NCBI RefSeq assembly: GCF_015057185.1
Contig: NZ_SVEV01000010.1
Location: 29,857 to 93,856, forward strand
Length of the DNA: 64,000 bases
DNA from: Pseudobutyrivibrio sp.
GTDB lineage: Bacteria; Bacillota; Clostridia; Lachnospirales; Lachnospiraceae
Direction: 5' to 3'
The position numbers were made by a program, and so were the translations under genes. Positions 17,486 through 25,521 of this stretch are shown in pieces. Each line of letters begins with the position of its first letter. The stretch's first letter is position 1. The notes beneath the pieces were generated by a model, which made no database searches, was not told the origin of the DNA, and saw nothing but the letters and a program-made list of their open reading frames with translations.

Positions 17486-18355
17486 TTATCCTTTTACCGC
17501 ACCTTCGATCATTCCGTCCATAATCTGCTTCTGTGCAAAGAAGAATAAGATAAGGATTGGAATAATTGCAAGGAATGCAGCTCCAAGGATTAAGTTCCAC
17601 TGTTTTACATATGAACCTACGAATGCCTGCACAGCAACAGGAAGTGTCTTAACTGGTCCGTTCTGCTGTAGAAGGATTGATGGAAGTAGGTAATCGTTCC
17701 AAATCCACATACCATTAAGAATAGTAATAGTTGTGATTACTGGTTTTAATAATGGGAAGATAACAATGAAGAATGTCTGCTCTGGAGAACATCCATCGAT
17801 TGATGCTGCTTCCTCAAGTTCCATAGGAATACCCTTGATAAAACCATTTAAAATGAATACTGTCATTGCACCGCCGAAACCAAGGTATGCAAATACAAGA
17901 CCTGGTATTGACTGAATCATTGGAATACCAATGAAATTTCCTACATCTTTAAATGAAGATATAAGAGGTAACATAACTACCTGGAAAGGAATAATCATAG
18001 ATGCAATAAATGTAAAGTAAATTACTGCTGACCATTTTGTTTTGTTACGGCAGATAACCCATGCTGCCATTGCACCAAATAAAGCAAGCAATACTAATGA
18101 AAGCACTGTTACAACTACTGATGTAAAGAATGCTGGCCAGAACTGGAAGTGAGTATTGTTTATTACATCTGTTAGGTTCTGAATGAAATTGCTGAATGAT
18201 ACACCATTAAATCCAATTGGATTTGCAGTAATATCATCTGTTGTCTTACAGCAGTTAACAACAACTAAGAAAAATGGGAACAATACATATATTGCAATGA
18301 TTATTGCTACTACCATTTTTGCAACTACTTTGGAGGTCTTCTCTTTAATTTTCAT
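17486..18355 (-). CDS. Carbohydrate ABC transporter permease (MalG-like)
   Basis: 289 residues with six predicted membrane helices. The EAA loop that docks the ATPase reads MELEEAASIDGCSPEQTFFIVIFPLLKP, followed by the usual C-terminal AQKQIMDGMIEGAVKG. CUT1-type sugar importer subunit. Its start overlaps the stop of the other permease by one base. No ATPase gene is present in this operon, so it presumably uses a shared MsmK-type ATPase encoded elsewhere, as is common for CUT1 systems in Firmicutes. Regulator and sucrose phosphorylase nearby point to sucrose or a related glucoside. Confidence 0.93.
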   Translation of the reverse strand: MKIKEKTSKVVAKMVVAIIIAIYVLFPFFLVVVNCCKTTDDITANPIGFNGVSFSNFIQNLTDVINNTHFQFWPAFFTSVVVTVLSLVLLALFGAMAAWVICRNKTKWSAVIYFTFIASMIIPFQVVMLPLISSFKDVGNFIGIPMIQSIPGLVFAYLGFGGAMTVFILNGFIKGIPMELEEAASIDGCSPEQTFFIVIFPLLKPVITTITILNGMWIWNDYLLPSILLQQNGPVKTLPVAVQAFVGSYVKQWNLILGAAFLAIIPILILFFFAQKQIMDGMIEGAVKG

Positions 18356-19410
18356 TATAATTCTACCTCCCTCTTATTTGATACACGTACCTGAATAATA
18401 GAAACTATTGCAAGTACTATGAAGAAGAATACAGCTTTAGCTTCGCCATAAGCGTACTCATTATTTACAAAAGCTGTTTCATAAATGTTGTGTGCAAGCA
18501 TTGATGTACCTTTTGAAAGGTATTTGCCCATGAATGTGACTGAGCCTGTACCATTTGTTAATGACAAGTTAACATCGAACTGCTTGAATGCACTAGTAAG
18601 TGTAAGGAATGTACAAATTGTAATTGTTGGTGCAATCATAGGAATCTTAATTTTGAAAAGAGTCTGTAATGCATTGGCACCATCAATCGATGAAGCTTCT
18701 ATAATATCGCCAGGAACTGTATTAAGTCCTGTGATGTAAATCAACATGATATATCCAGCATACTGCCATACATATACCATAACAATTCCGATAAATGCTG
18801 TCTTTGTCTCAACAAGCATAGATGCCTGTGAATTTAAAATCTCAGTGATAACCTTTGAGAAAATGAACTGCCAAATGTAACCTAATACGATACCACCGAT
18901 AAGGTTTGGTACGAAGTATGCAGCTCTGAAAAATCCAAGTCCTTTAAGCTTTGATGTGCAAAGTAAAGCAAGCAAAAAGGCAACTAAATTTACAAGAATA
19001 ATATTTATTATTACAAACAAGAATGTTATTAATACTGACCACATAAACTGTGCTTCGCCAAACATTCTCTGATAGTTTCCAAATCCAACACCCTTATTTA
19101 CTGTGATACCGTCCCAATCAGTGAATGAATATCCGATACCAATAAATAATGGGAAAATAACTGTTACAACAAATGCAAACAGTAATGGGAATAAAAACAT
19201 AAAGTTAATTATGCCCCTGTGATGTTTTAATGTAGGGAAGAAATACAAACCTACAAAAAACAAAATGCAACCTGCAATTATCAACTCACCTCTTATTCCT
19301 AAGAAATCTGTAAGTGTTATTGCCATAAACAATCCCGCAACCATCAAGGCAATACCAATTATCATTGTTCCAAAGGAAAAAATCTTTCTTTTGGCGGAGA
19401 ACTCACCCAT
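18355..19410 (-). CDS. Carbohydrate ABC transporter permease (MalF-like) with extra N-terminal helices
   Basis: 351 residues. The first ~65 residues add two hydrophobic segments (FGTMIIGIALMVAGLFMAI and GELIIAGCILFFVGLYFF) not found in minimal MalF-like permeases; then six core helices with the EAA loop IEASSIDGANALQTLFKIKIPMIAP. Inner-membrane half of a CUT1 sugar importer with the downstream permease. An intrinsic terminator precedes it, which would lower its expression relative to the binding protein. Ribosome site AAAGGAG is clear. Confidence 0.92.
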   Translation of the reverse strand: MGEFSAKRKIFSFGTMIIGIALMVAGLFMAITLTDFLGIRGELIIAGCILFFVGLYFFPTLKHHRGIINFMFLFPLLFAFVVTVIFPLFIGIGYSFTDWDGITVNKGVGFGNYQRMFGEAQFMWSVLITFLFVIINIILVNLVAFLLALLCTSKLKGLGFFRAAYFVPNLIGGIVLGYIWQFIFSKVITEILNSQASMLVETKTAFIGIVMVYVWQYAGYIMLIYITGLNTVPGDIIEASSIDGANALQTLFKIKIPMIAPTITICTFLTLTSAFKQFDVNLSLTNGTGSVTFMGKYLSKGTSMLAHNIYETAFVNNEYAYGEAKAVFFFIVLAIVSIIQVRVSNKREVEL

Positions 19411-19487
19411 AACAAATCTCCTTTCTCTCCCTAACGACTTTATTCCTATTACGTAAGAAGGAATTAATACAGCCCTATCCTACTTAG

Positions 19488-19518
19488 TAAAAAAGGGGCA
19501 GTGCTTAAGCTCTGCCCC
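19488..19518 (-). terminator. Internal terminator between binding protein and permease genes
   Basis: Minus strand GGGGCAG...CTGCCCC stem (19495-19518) with inner GC/GC pairs, followed by six T. Placed 18 bases after the binding-protein stop; likely gives excess binding protein over permeases. Confidence 0.85.
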
Positions 19519-19535
19519 AAAGCTAACTCTAAATA

Positions 19536-20819
19536 TTAGTTTGCGTAGTAATCAGCGATTACCTGCTCCATAGTTGTTGTGAAGCTTTCTGCGTCAAGCT
19601 TGCCCTGAGCATAATCAGCAAATACCTGACATGTCTGGTTCTGAAGACCATCCTTCTTGAGCATTGTGTGCCATCCAGAGAACTTACCAGCATCAATGTA
19701 TGACTTCATGCTTGAGTAGAATGGGTTAACAGCTTCGTACTGGCAATCATCAAATGGAGAAACAAGACCTGCATCGTTTACAAGAATATTCTGTGCAGAG
19801 TCGCCTGCGCACCAATCAAAGAATGCCTTTGCGCCATCAACGTTACCCTCAGAGTATGCTACCCAGTAGCTTGGTGGTCCAGCGATGATTGTATCAATGC
19901 CATCCTCAAATGCATAAGGAGCAAATCCACATTCAAAATCAACATCATCAGGTGATGTTACACACCAGTTACCCTGTGTGATGAATGCATACTCGCCTGC
20001 CTTGAAGCCAGCTACCTGCTCATCATATGTGCCATCAACAAGAAGGTCTGGATCTGAGTACTGGTTCATCATGCCAACGAACTCTGCGAATGCAAGCATT
20101 CTGTCGTGGTCAACCTGACCGCCATCATTAAGTAAATCAATATATGTAGTATCATCAGCAGCAAGTCCTGCATCAAGGTACTGTGCAAATACGTGTGTTC
20201 CTGAAGACCATCCAAGGTTAGATGGCTCTGCGCACCAACCAAGTACTGCCTTAAGTCCAAGCTCATCCTTCTTGCTATCAAGAGTCTCAAAAGCCTCTTT
20301 GTAAGCTGCTGGGCTTGTAAGTGTTGAAGGATCAATACCTGCTGCTGTAAGAACATCTGCATTGTATCCAAGTGCTGTAGCCTCTACTGTGTAAGGGAAT
20401 CCGATTGTACCCATTGAATCATCAACAAGCTCGAACTCTGTCTTATCTGTCCAAGACTCGCCTGCAAGGTCTGCCAATAAGCCGTCCCATGAGCTAGCCT
20501 GGTTTGCTTCGATAACGAAGATATCTGGCATGTTACCAGCTGCCTTCATCTTCTTAAGCTCATCAGAAGCGTTTGTATCACCACCTATTGTCTGAACAAT
20601 AAGTTCATTTCCTGTCTCCTCTTTGTAAAGAGCTGCTAAATCCTGAAGCTGAGCATCAATCTCAGGCTTACCATTTAAAAGTGTAACTGATGAAGTAGCT
20701 GTGCCATCTCCTGAACTAGCATTTCCTGATTCTGTGTTTGCTGTGTTTGGCTGTCCACAAGCAACGAAGCTGCTTGCCATAGCGCCAACGAGAAGCATTG
20801 AAAGTAATTTCTTTCTCAT
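19536..20819 (-). CDS. Sugar-binding lipoprotein of the ABC importer (family 1 extracellular SBP)
   Basis: 427 residues from the ATG at 20819, which follows GGAGGGAAAAGA. Signal peptide MRKKLLSMLLVGAMASSFVA then a lipobox-type Cys (FVACGQ), followed by a Ser/Thr/Gly-rich linker. Binding-protein fold with LAALYKEETGNELIVQT and the hinge motif GEYAFITQGNWC. Lipid-anchored on the outer face; delivers sugar to the two permeases. Two dyad sequences upstream, one matching the LacI operator of the divergent operon, suggest repression by the neighbouring LacI protein. Exact sugar not determinable; sucrose or a sucrose-like glucoside is inferred from context. Confidence 0.93.
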   Translation of the reverse strand: MRKKLLSMLLVGAMASSFVACGQPNTANTESGNASSGDGTATSSVTLLNGKPEIDAQLQDLAALYKEETGNELIVQTIGGDTNASDELKKMKAAGNMPDIFVIEANQASSWDGLLADLAGESWTDKTEFELVDDSMGTIGFPYTVEATALGYNADVLTAAGIDPSTLTSPAAYKEAFETLDSKKDELGLKAVLGWCAEPSNLGWSSGTHVFAQYLDAGLAADDTTYIDLLNDGGQVDHDRMLAFAEFVGMMNQYSDPDLLVDGTYDEQVAGFKAGEYAFITQGNWCVTSPDDVDFECGFAPYAFEDGIDTIIAGPPSYWVAYSEGNVDGAKAFFDWCAGDSAQNILVNDAGLVSPFDDCQYEAVNPFYSSMKSYIDAGKFSGWHTMLKKDGLQNQTCQVFADYAQGKLDAESFTTTMEQVIADYYAN

Positions 20820-20870
20820 TCTTTTCCCTCCGTAATACATGTTGCATATGTAAAAAATATGCAGTTATTT

Positions 20871-20887
20871 TTGTGCATATTGCACAA
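20871..20887. promoter_or_regulatory. Dyad upstream of the binding-protein gene
   Basis: TTGTGCA-TAT-TGCACAA, perfect 7 bp arms. Possible second operator (LacI family or catabolite control) in the leader or promoter of the transport operon. Confidence 0.45.
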
Positions 20888-20910
20888 GTCGCTTTGGATT
20901 CCCTAGTCAA

Positions 20911-20924
20911 CTTTTGCGCATAAG
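20911..20924. promoter_or_regulatory. LacI operator upstream of the ABC operon
   Basis: CTTTTGCGCATAAG differs at one base from the perfect palindrome CTTATGCGCATAAG found upstream of the kinase/phosphorylase genes (22079-22092). Central CG dyad is typical of LacI/GalR proteins. Confidence 0.7.
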
Positions 20925-20986
20925 TTTGCTATAAGTAATATATATCACAACTAGATTTTGAGGTCAACCCCTTTTTCTAAAATTTG

Positions 20987-22021
20987 TTAACCCCTGAAAA
21001 AGCTTGATTTTCTAGGCTTTGTGACAGTATCTCTTATTACTAGGCTTGTTGGGAGTGTTATCTGATGATCAGTTTGTTCACCCCGCAATTGCTTGAGTAA
21101 AGTCTCAGCTGCAATGATGCCCTTCTTTTTGACATCCTGATGAACTGTTGTAAGGGCAGGTCTGTAGAGCTGTCCCATCATATTGTCATCAAATCCTGCT
21201 ACTGAGATTCCCTCTGGAACCCTAATTCCTCTATCTGTAAGGGCTGACATTAATGTCACCGCATACAAATCTGAAACACACATAATCGCTGTATAATCAA
21301 GGGCTCTGTGGCATATTTCATCCAAGCTCTTCTCGATTTCAGCGCTGGCTGGTCGTATCTTAAGGAAATCCTTTTCAGAATATTCGATGCCAGCCTCTTC
21401 TAAAGCTTTTTTATATCCATTTAAACGAGCTAAATCAACGCCTTTTGTATTATCTGATAAAAAGGCAATACGCTTATGACCACAGGAAATGATGTAATTT
21501 ACCATGTCATAAGTACCCTTTTCATCATCCAGGCCTACATTGGTAAAGTGTTTGAGACCCTCCATACTGTAGGTGTCTATACATACAATTGGCTTTTTAT
21601 ATTTTGTACTAACTCTGATTCCATCATCATCTAGCATTCCAAAAAGAATAAGACCATCTACATTCCATGTAGAAACATGACGCATGATTTTCTCTGTATC
21701 TCTAGAGATATAAATCATCATGAAATATCCGGCATTTCTAATAGTTTCCTCAATGCCACCGATAAGCTCTGCTACGAATGGATCTGTGATAAGATTCTCA
21801 TATTTATCTACTCTAGCCTTAAGAGCCAGACCGATAATCTTTGACTCATTCTGAGCAAGATTTCTGGCATTAATATTTGGAACATAGTCTACTTCTTTGA
21901 GGAATTCCTGAACACGACGTCTGGTTTCTTCTGATACTTCACTATCTTTTCCGTGAATAACGTTAGAAACCGTCGTTGTGGACATATTTAAATGTTTCGC
22001 AATTTCCTTGATGGTTATCAT
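20987..22021 (-). CDS. LacI-family transcriptional regulator of the sucrose-type regulon
   Basis: 344 residues: N-terminal helix-turn-helix with hinge (MITIKEIAKHLNMSTTTVSNVIHG ... VDYVPNINARNLA) and a periplasmic-binding-like effector domain (~60-340). It lies between the transport operon and the divergent kinase-phosphorylase operon. A perfect palindrome sits between the -35 and -10 boxes of its own promoter and recurs before the transport operon, so autoregulation and control of both units are likely. The inducer is probably the transported sugar or a phosphorylated product. Confidence 0.93.
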   Translation of the reverse strand: MITIKEIAKHLNMSTTTVSNVIHGKDSEVSEETRRRVQEFLKEVDYVPNINARNLAQNESKIIGLALKARVDKYENLITDPFVAELIGGIEETIRNAGYFMMIYISRDTEKIMRHVSTWNVDGLILFGMLDDDGIRVSTKYKKPIVCIDTYSMEGLKHFTNVGLDDEKGTYDMVNYIISCGHKRIAFLSDNTKGVDLARLNGYKKALEEAGIEYSEKDFLKIRPASAEIEKSLDEICHRALDYTAIMCVSDLYAVTLMSALTDRGIRVPEGISVAGFDDNMMGQLYRPALTTVHQDVKKKGIIAAETLLKQLRGEQTDHQITLPTSLVIRDTVTKPRKSSFFRG

Positions 22022-22069
22022 TTTGAAAAACCTCTTTACAAAAAATAAATTGTATTGTATTGTGAAAAC

Positions 22070-22099
22070 ATGATATCACTTATGCGCATAAGGAGTCAA
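22070..22099 (-). promoter_or_regulatory. Sigma-A promoter of the lacI-type gene
   Basis: Minus strand TTGACT (22094-22099), 18-base spacer, TATCAT (22070-22075). The spacer contains the operator palindrome. Confidence 0.7.
22079..22092. promoter_or_regulatory. LacI operator in the divergent intergenic region
   Basis: Perfect 14-base palindrome CTTATGCGCATAAG, inside the lacI-type promoter and ~80 bases upstream of the kinase gene. See the matching site at 20911-20924. Confidence 0.75.
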
Positions 22100-22172
22100 T
22101 ATTGCGCTATTTCACAGTTTTTGTAAGTGATTTTTGGTAATATTTCATAATGTAGAGAGAAGGGAAAGAAAA

Positions 22173-23147
22173 ATGAATTCAAAATTTAACACTATTGAAA
22201 AGGACGCTTCAATCAACGAGAAGTTAACAGCTTCAATTGCTAACGTTGAAGGGCTTAATATACCAGCTGATATCCCACACGGAGATATGCCAGGAGACAA
22301 AATTGAAATTGGTGAGTCTCACATTGCAAAGGCACGTACTATTTATCCAGCACTTGTTGAGGAATTAAAGAAAGCTACTTCTTCTAACAAGTTCGGCCGT
22401 GCAGTTATTTGCGTTTGTGGTGGTTCAGGTGTAGGAAAGAGCGAGATTGCTTCGATTCTTTCTTATATGCTTACATCTTCTGGAATCAACAGCTACACAA
22501 TGTCAGGCGACAACTACCCACATAGAATCCCTATGTATAATGACGCTGAGAGACTTCATACCTTCCGTCAGGGCGGTATGCGCGGTCTTGCAAAGGCTGG
22601 CATTGCTGATAAAGAGGTATTTGCAAAGATTTCTGAGCTCCAGAAGGCTGAGGATGATGCTAACCAGGCTCACATTAATGAATATGATTGGTTCAAATAT
22701 TATCTTGAGGCTGGAAAAACAGCTCTTACAAATTATCTTGGAACAACAAACGAGATTGATTTTGCAGAAGTAGACAGCATCTTATCTGCTTTCTTAAATG
22801 GTGCTGACAAGCTTTACTTAAAGAGAATGGGCCGTGACGAATCAACTCTTTGGTACGACGAGGTTGACATGTCAAACACATCAGTACTTATCCTTGAGTG
22901 GACTCACGGAAATAGCGATTATCTTTCAAACGTTAATATTCCTATTCTTCTCAACAGCACACCTGAGGAGACATTAGAGCATAGACGTTCTCGCAACAGA
23001 GACGGTAAATTAGACAGTCCTTTCACTATGCTTGTTCTCAACATTGAGCAGGACAAGCTTAAGGCACAGGCTCACAAGGCTAAAATTATTATCACAAAGT
23101 CTGGGGAGCTTATTGATTACAATACATTTGAAAAGTTAATGGGTTAA
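22173..23147 (+). CDS. P-loop kinase of unknown substrate, paired with sucrose phosphorylase
   Basis: 324 residues from the ATG at 22173, preceded by GAGAAGGGAAAG; a 13-codon upstream extension begins with TTG and lacks a site. A clear P-loop CGGSGVGKSEIAS (~90-102) is followed by YTMSGDNYPHRIP, resembling uridine kinase/phosphoribulokinase-type NMP kinase folds, and later LILEWTHGNSDYL and TPEETLEHRRSRNRDGK. The first ~60 residues are outside the kinase core. It is not a PfkB or ROK fructokinase. It starts the operon whose second gene is sucrose phosphorylase, 16 bases downstream, so a sugar or sugar-phosphate substrate is likely. Substrate unassigned. Confidence 0.8.
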   Translation: MNSKFNTIEKDASINEKLTASIANVEGLNIPADIPHGDMPGDKIEIGESHIAKARTIYPALVEELKKATSSNKFGRAVICVCGGSGVGKSEIASILSYMLTSSGINSYTMSGDNYPHRIPMYNDAERLHTFRQGGMRGLAKAGIADKEVFAKISELQKAEDDANQAHINEYDWFKYYLEAGKTALTNYLGTTNEIDFAEVDSILSAFLNGADKLYLKRMGRDESTLWYDEVDMSNTSVLILEWTHGNSDYLSNVNIPILLNSTPEETLEHRRSRNRDGKLDSPFTMLVLNIEQDKLKAQAHKAKIIITKSGELIDYNTFEKLMG

Positions 23148-23163
23148 ATCAAAAGGAGTAAAA

Positions 23164-24828
23164 ATGAGTAACACAAGAACAGACAACGGACCTATGCTTA
23201 ATGCATATCCAGATAGCATGGGTACAAAACTTTCGGACATTATTAAAGTCCTTCAGAAACCTGAGTTCAAAGACGTATTCCAGTCTTTTTATATACTACC
23301 TAGCATTTACAATACGGATTTGGACAGGGGCTTTTCCGTATTTGATTACGGAATCAATAAGGAGCTTGGTTCTGCTGATGATATCGCAGCTTTAGGAGAG
23401 TTGGGTATTGATTTGAAGCTTGATTTTATTTTAAATCACGCTTCTGTTCTCTCACCACAGTTCCAGGACCTTATTAAAAACGGGGAGAATTCTATATACA
23501 AGGATTTCTTCATCAACTGGAACAAGTTCTGGGAAGGTTATGGAGAAATGACTGAGGGAGGATACATCCAGCCTGATCAGAAATATATCAAGGATATGTT
23601 CTTTAGAAAGCCTGGCCTCCCAATCCTTATGGTTCGCATGCCTGATGGCAAAGACGTACCATATTGGAACACATTCTATCAGGAAGTACGCTACAAGCGT
23701 CCTGATGGAATGGATTTGATGGATATCACTGATATTTCTTACACATCAGCAAATACCCTTGCTAGCAGAATCTGCCAAGCTTTGGATGAAGGCAAAACAC
23801 CTTCTGACATTGATTTCAGCGGATTTGAGCAGCACAAGGAAGCAATCGTAAACTACCTTGAGTCTACACGCCGCTACCTTGGCCAGATGGATTTAAATAT
23901 CAAGTCTGATTTGGTTTGGGAGCACTACAGAAACACTCTTAAAACTCTTTCAGAGTATGGTGCTAAAATCGTTAGACTAGACGCATTTGCATACGCTCCA
24001 AAGGAGCCAGGCAAGAAGAATTTCCTTAATGAGCCTGACACATGGGACGTTTTAGAAAGAGTCAACGGATTAGCTAGCGAATACGGTCTCTCACTACTAC
24101 CTGAGATTCATGCCACATACGGCGAAGGAACTTACGAGACAATCGCTTCAAAGGGTTACATGACATACGACTTCTTCCTTCCAGGACTTCTTATCTACAC
24201 CTTGGAAGAAAAGGATCCTACATTGCTTGTTAACTGGGCAAAGGAGCTTATTGAAAAGAAGATTCGTGTAGTAAATATGCTCGGCTGCCACGATGGTATT
24301 CCACTCCTTGACCTTAAAGGAATGCTACCAGAAGAGGAAATTCAGAAATTAATTGATATCATCGTTGGTCGCGGTGGTTATGTAAAAGACTTACACGGCG
24401 CAAAGAACATGTACTACCAAGTAAACGCAACCTACTACAGCGCTCTTGGTGAAGACGACAAGAAGATGCTTCTTGCTCGTGCCATCCAGATGTTCATGCC
24501 TGGCAAGCCACAAATTTGGTATTTGGATTTATTCGCTGGCAAGAATGATTACGAGGCTGTTAAGCGTGCAGGTGTTGGCGGTCACAAGGAAATCAACCGT
24601 ACAAACCTCTCACCAGAAATGATTGAAGAGGCCCTCGGCAAAGAAGTAGTTCAAAAGCAGCTTGAACTCTTACGCTTACGCAACACACACCCAGCCTTCG
24701 GATTCGAATCAAACTTAGAAGCAAGTGCCGACGGCAACACCTTGGTACTCGCTTGGGAAAACGGCGGACGTCACGCAAAGCTCACAGCCAACCTCGTCGA
24801 CTACAGCTACACCGTCACAGTAGACTAA
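23164..24828 (+). CDS. gtfA: Sucrose phosphorylase family enzyme (GH13)
   Basis: Phosphorolytic cleavage of sucrose (or a close glucoside) to glucose-1-phosphate. 554 residues, GH13 barrel: nucleophile Asp in KIVRLDAFAYAPKEPGK, acid/base Glu in LLPEIHATYG, and transition-state Asp in MLGCHDGIPLLDLKG. The N-terminus TKLSDIIKVL and RGFSVFDYGIN match this family. No signal peptide, so it acts inside on imported sugar. Substrate could be sucrose, sucrose-6-phosphate or glucosylglycerate; these sister activities are not separable by eye. Followed by a plus-strand terminator that forms the base of palindrome B. Confidence 0.9.
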   Translation: MSNTRTDNGPMLNAYPDSMGTKLSDIIKVLQKPEFKDVFQSFYILPSIYNTDLDRGFSVFDYGINKELGSADDIAALGELGIDLKLDFILNHASVLSPQFQDLIKNGENSIYKDFFINWNKFWEGYGEMTEGGYIQPDQKYIKDMFFRKPGLPILMVRMPDGKDVPYWNTFYQEVRYKRPDGMDLMDITDISYTSANTLASRICQALDEGKTPSDIDFSGFEQHKEAIVNYLESTRRYLGQMDLNIKSDLVWEHYRNTLKTLSEYGAKIVRLDAFAYAPKEPGKKNFLNEPDTWDVLERVNGLASEYGLSLLPEIHATYGEGTYETIASKGYMTYDFFLPGLLIYTLEEKDPTLLVNWAKELIEKKIRVVNMLGCHDGIPLLDLKGMLPEEEIQKLIDIIVGRGGYVKDLHGAKNMYYQVNATYYSALGEDDKKMLLARAIQMFMPGKPQIWYLDLFAGKNDYEAVKRAGVGGHKEINRTNLSPEMIEEALGKEVVQKQLELLRLRNTHPAFGFESNLEASADGNTLVLAWENGGRHAKLTANLVDYSYTVTVD

Positions 24829-24845
24829 TCTTAATAATTCACTTT

Positions 24846-24878
24846 AACGGCTCTTTACTTCAAGGGCCGTTATTTTTT
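24846..24878 (+). terminator. Intrinsic terminator of the kinase-phosphorylase operon
   Basis: AACGGCTCTT / AAGGGCCGTT (10 bp with one G-T), loop TACTTC, followed by ATTTTTTG. It is also part of the outer arm of palindrome B. Confidence 0.88.
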
Positions 24879-25477
24879 GCCCACTTTTTCTGTGGCCCCG
24901 CCCACCTCTGCCCGCCAGGCTCCCTAGGCACCTTTGTAACACAATTTCGCGAATATCGTAGTTTTCCAATATGCAAAAGGGAGCATCCCGCATGTGTCTT
25001 TCTATGGATGAACCATTTTGCAAATTGTATTTTTATTGGGCGGACATTTTGGTTTATATAAATTGGTACAACTCAGGTCTCAAGGGGGAATTGGGTTCAT
25101 AGTACGTTTGCTAAGAAAATTTAAAAAGCAGGATTATCATATATTGGCACCGTGCTTTATACGACATCGTGTCGCGTGTCGCACTTGCGCCGCCGTCCTA
25201 GCGGCGCATGCCAATATATTGATAATCCTGCTTTTAATTTTCTAAGCGCACTCCCAAATCACCCAATTCCCCCTGAGCCTGAGTTGTACCTAGTTTAGTT
25301 ATTTGTGTCCGCCCATAAAATACTTTTTGCAAAATTGTCCAGACATGAGAAAGACACATGCCAATAAAAGATGCGAGTCTTTGCATATTTGGAAAACAAG
25401 ATATTCTTGCGATGTGTTACAAAGGTGCCTAGGGAGCGTGGCGGGCCGGGGTGGGCGGGGCTAATAAGGGGCTGGGC

Positions 25478-25513
25478 CATAAAATAACGGCCTCCAAGGT
25501 GGTGGAAGCCGTT
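25478..25513 (-). terminator. Intrinsic terminator of uvrA
   Basis: Minus strand AACGGCTTCCA / TGGAGGCCGTT (11 bp, one G-T), followed by ATTTTATGG, immediately after the uvrA stop. It mirrors the terminator at 24846-24878 as the opposite outer arm of palindrome B. Confidence 0.85.
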
Positions 25514-25521
25514 AAAGTGAA

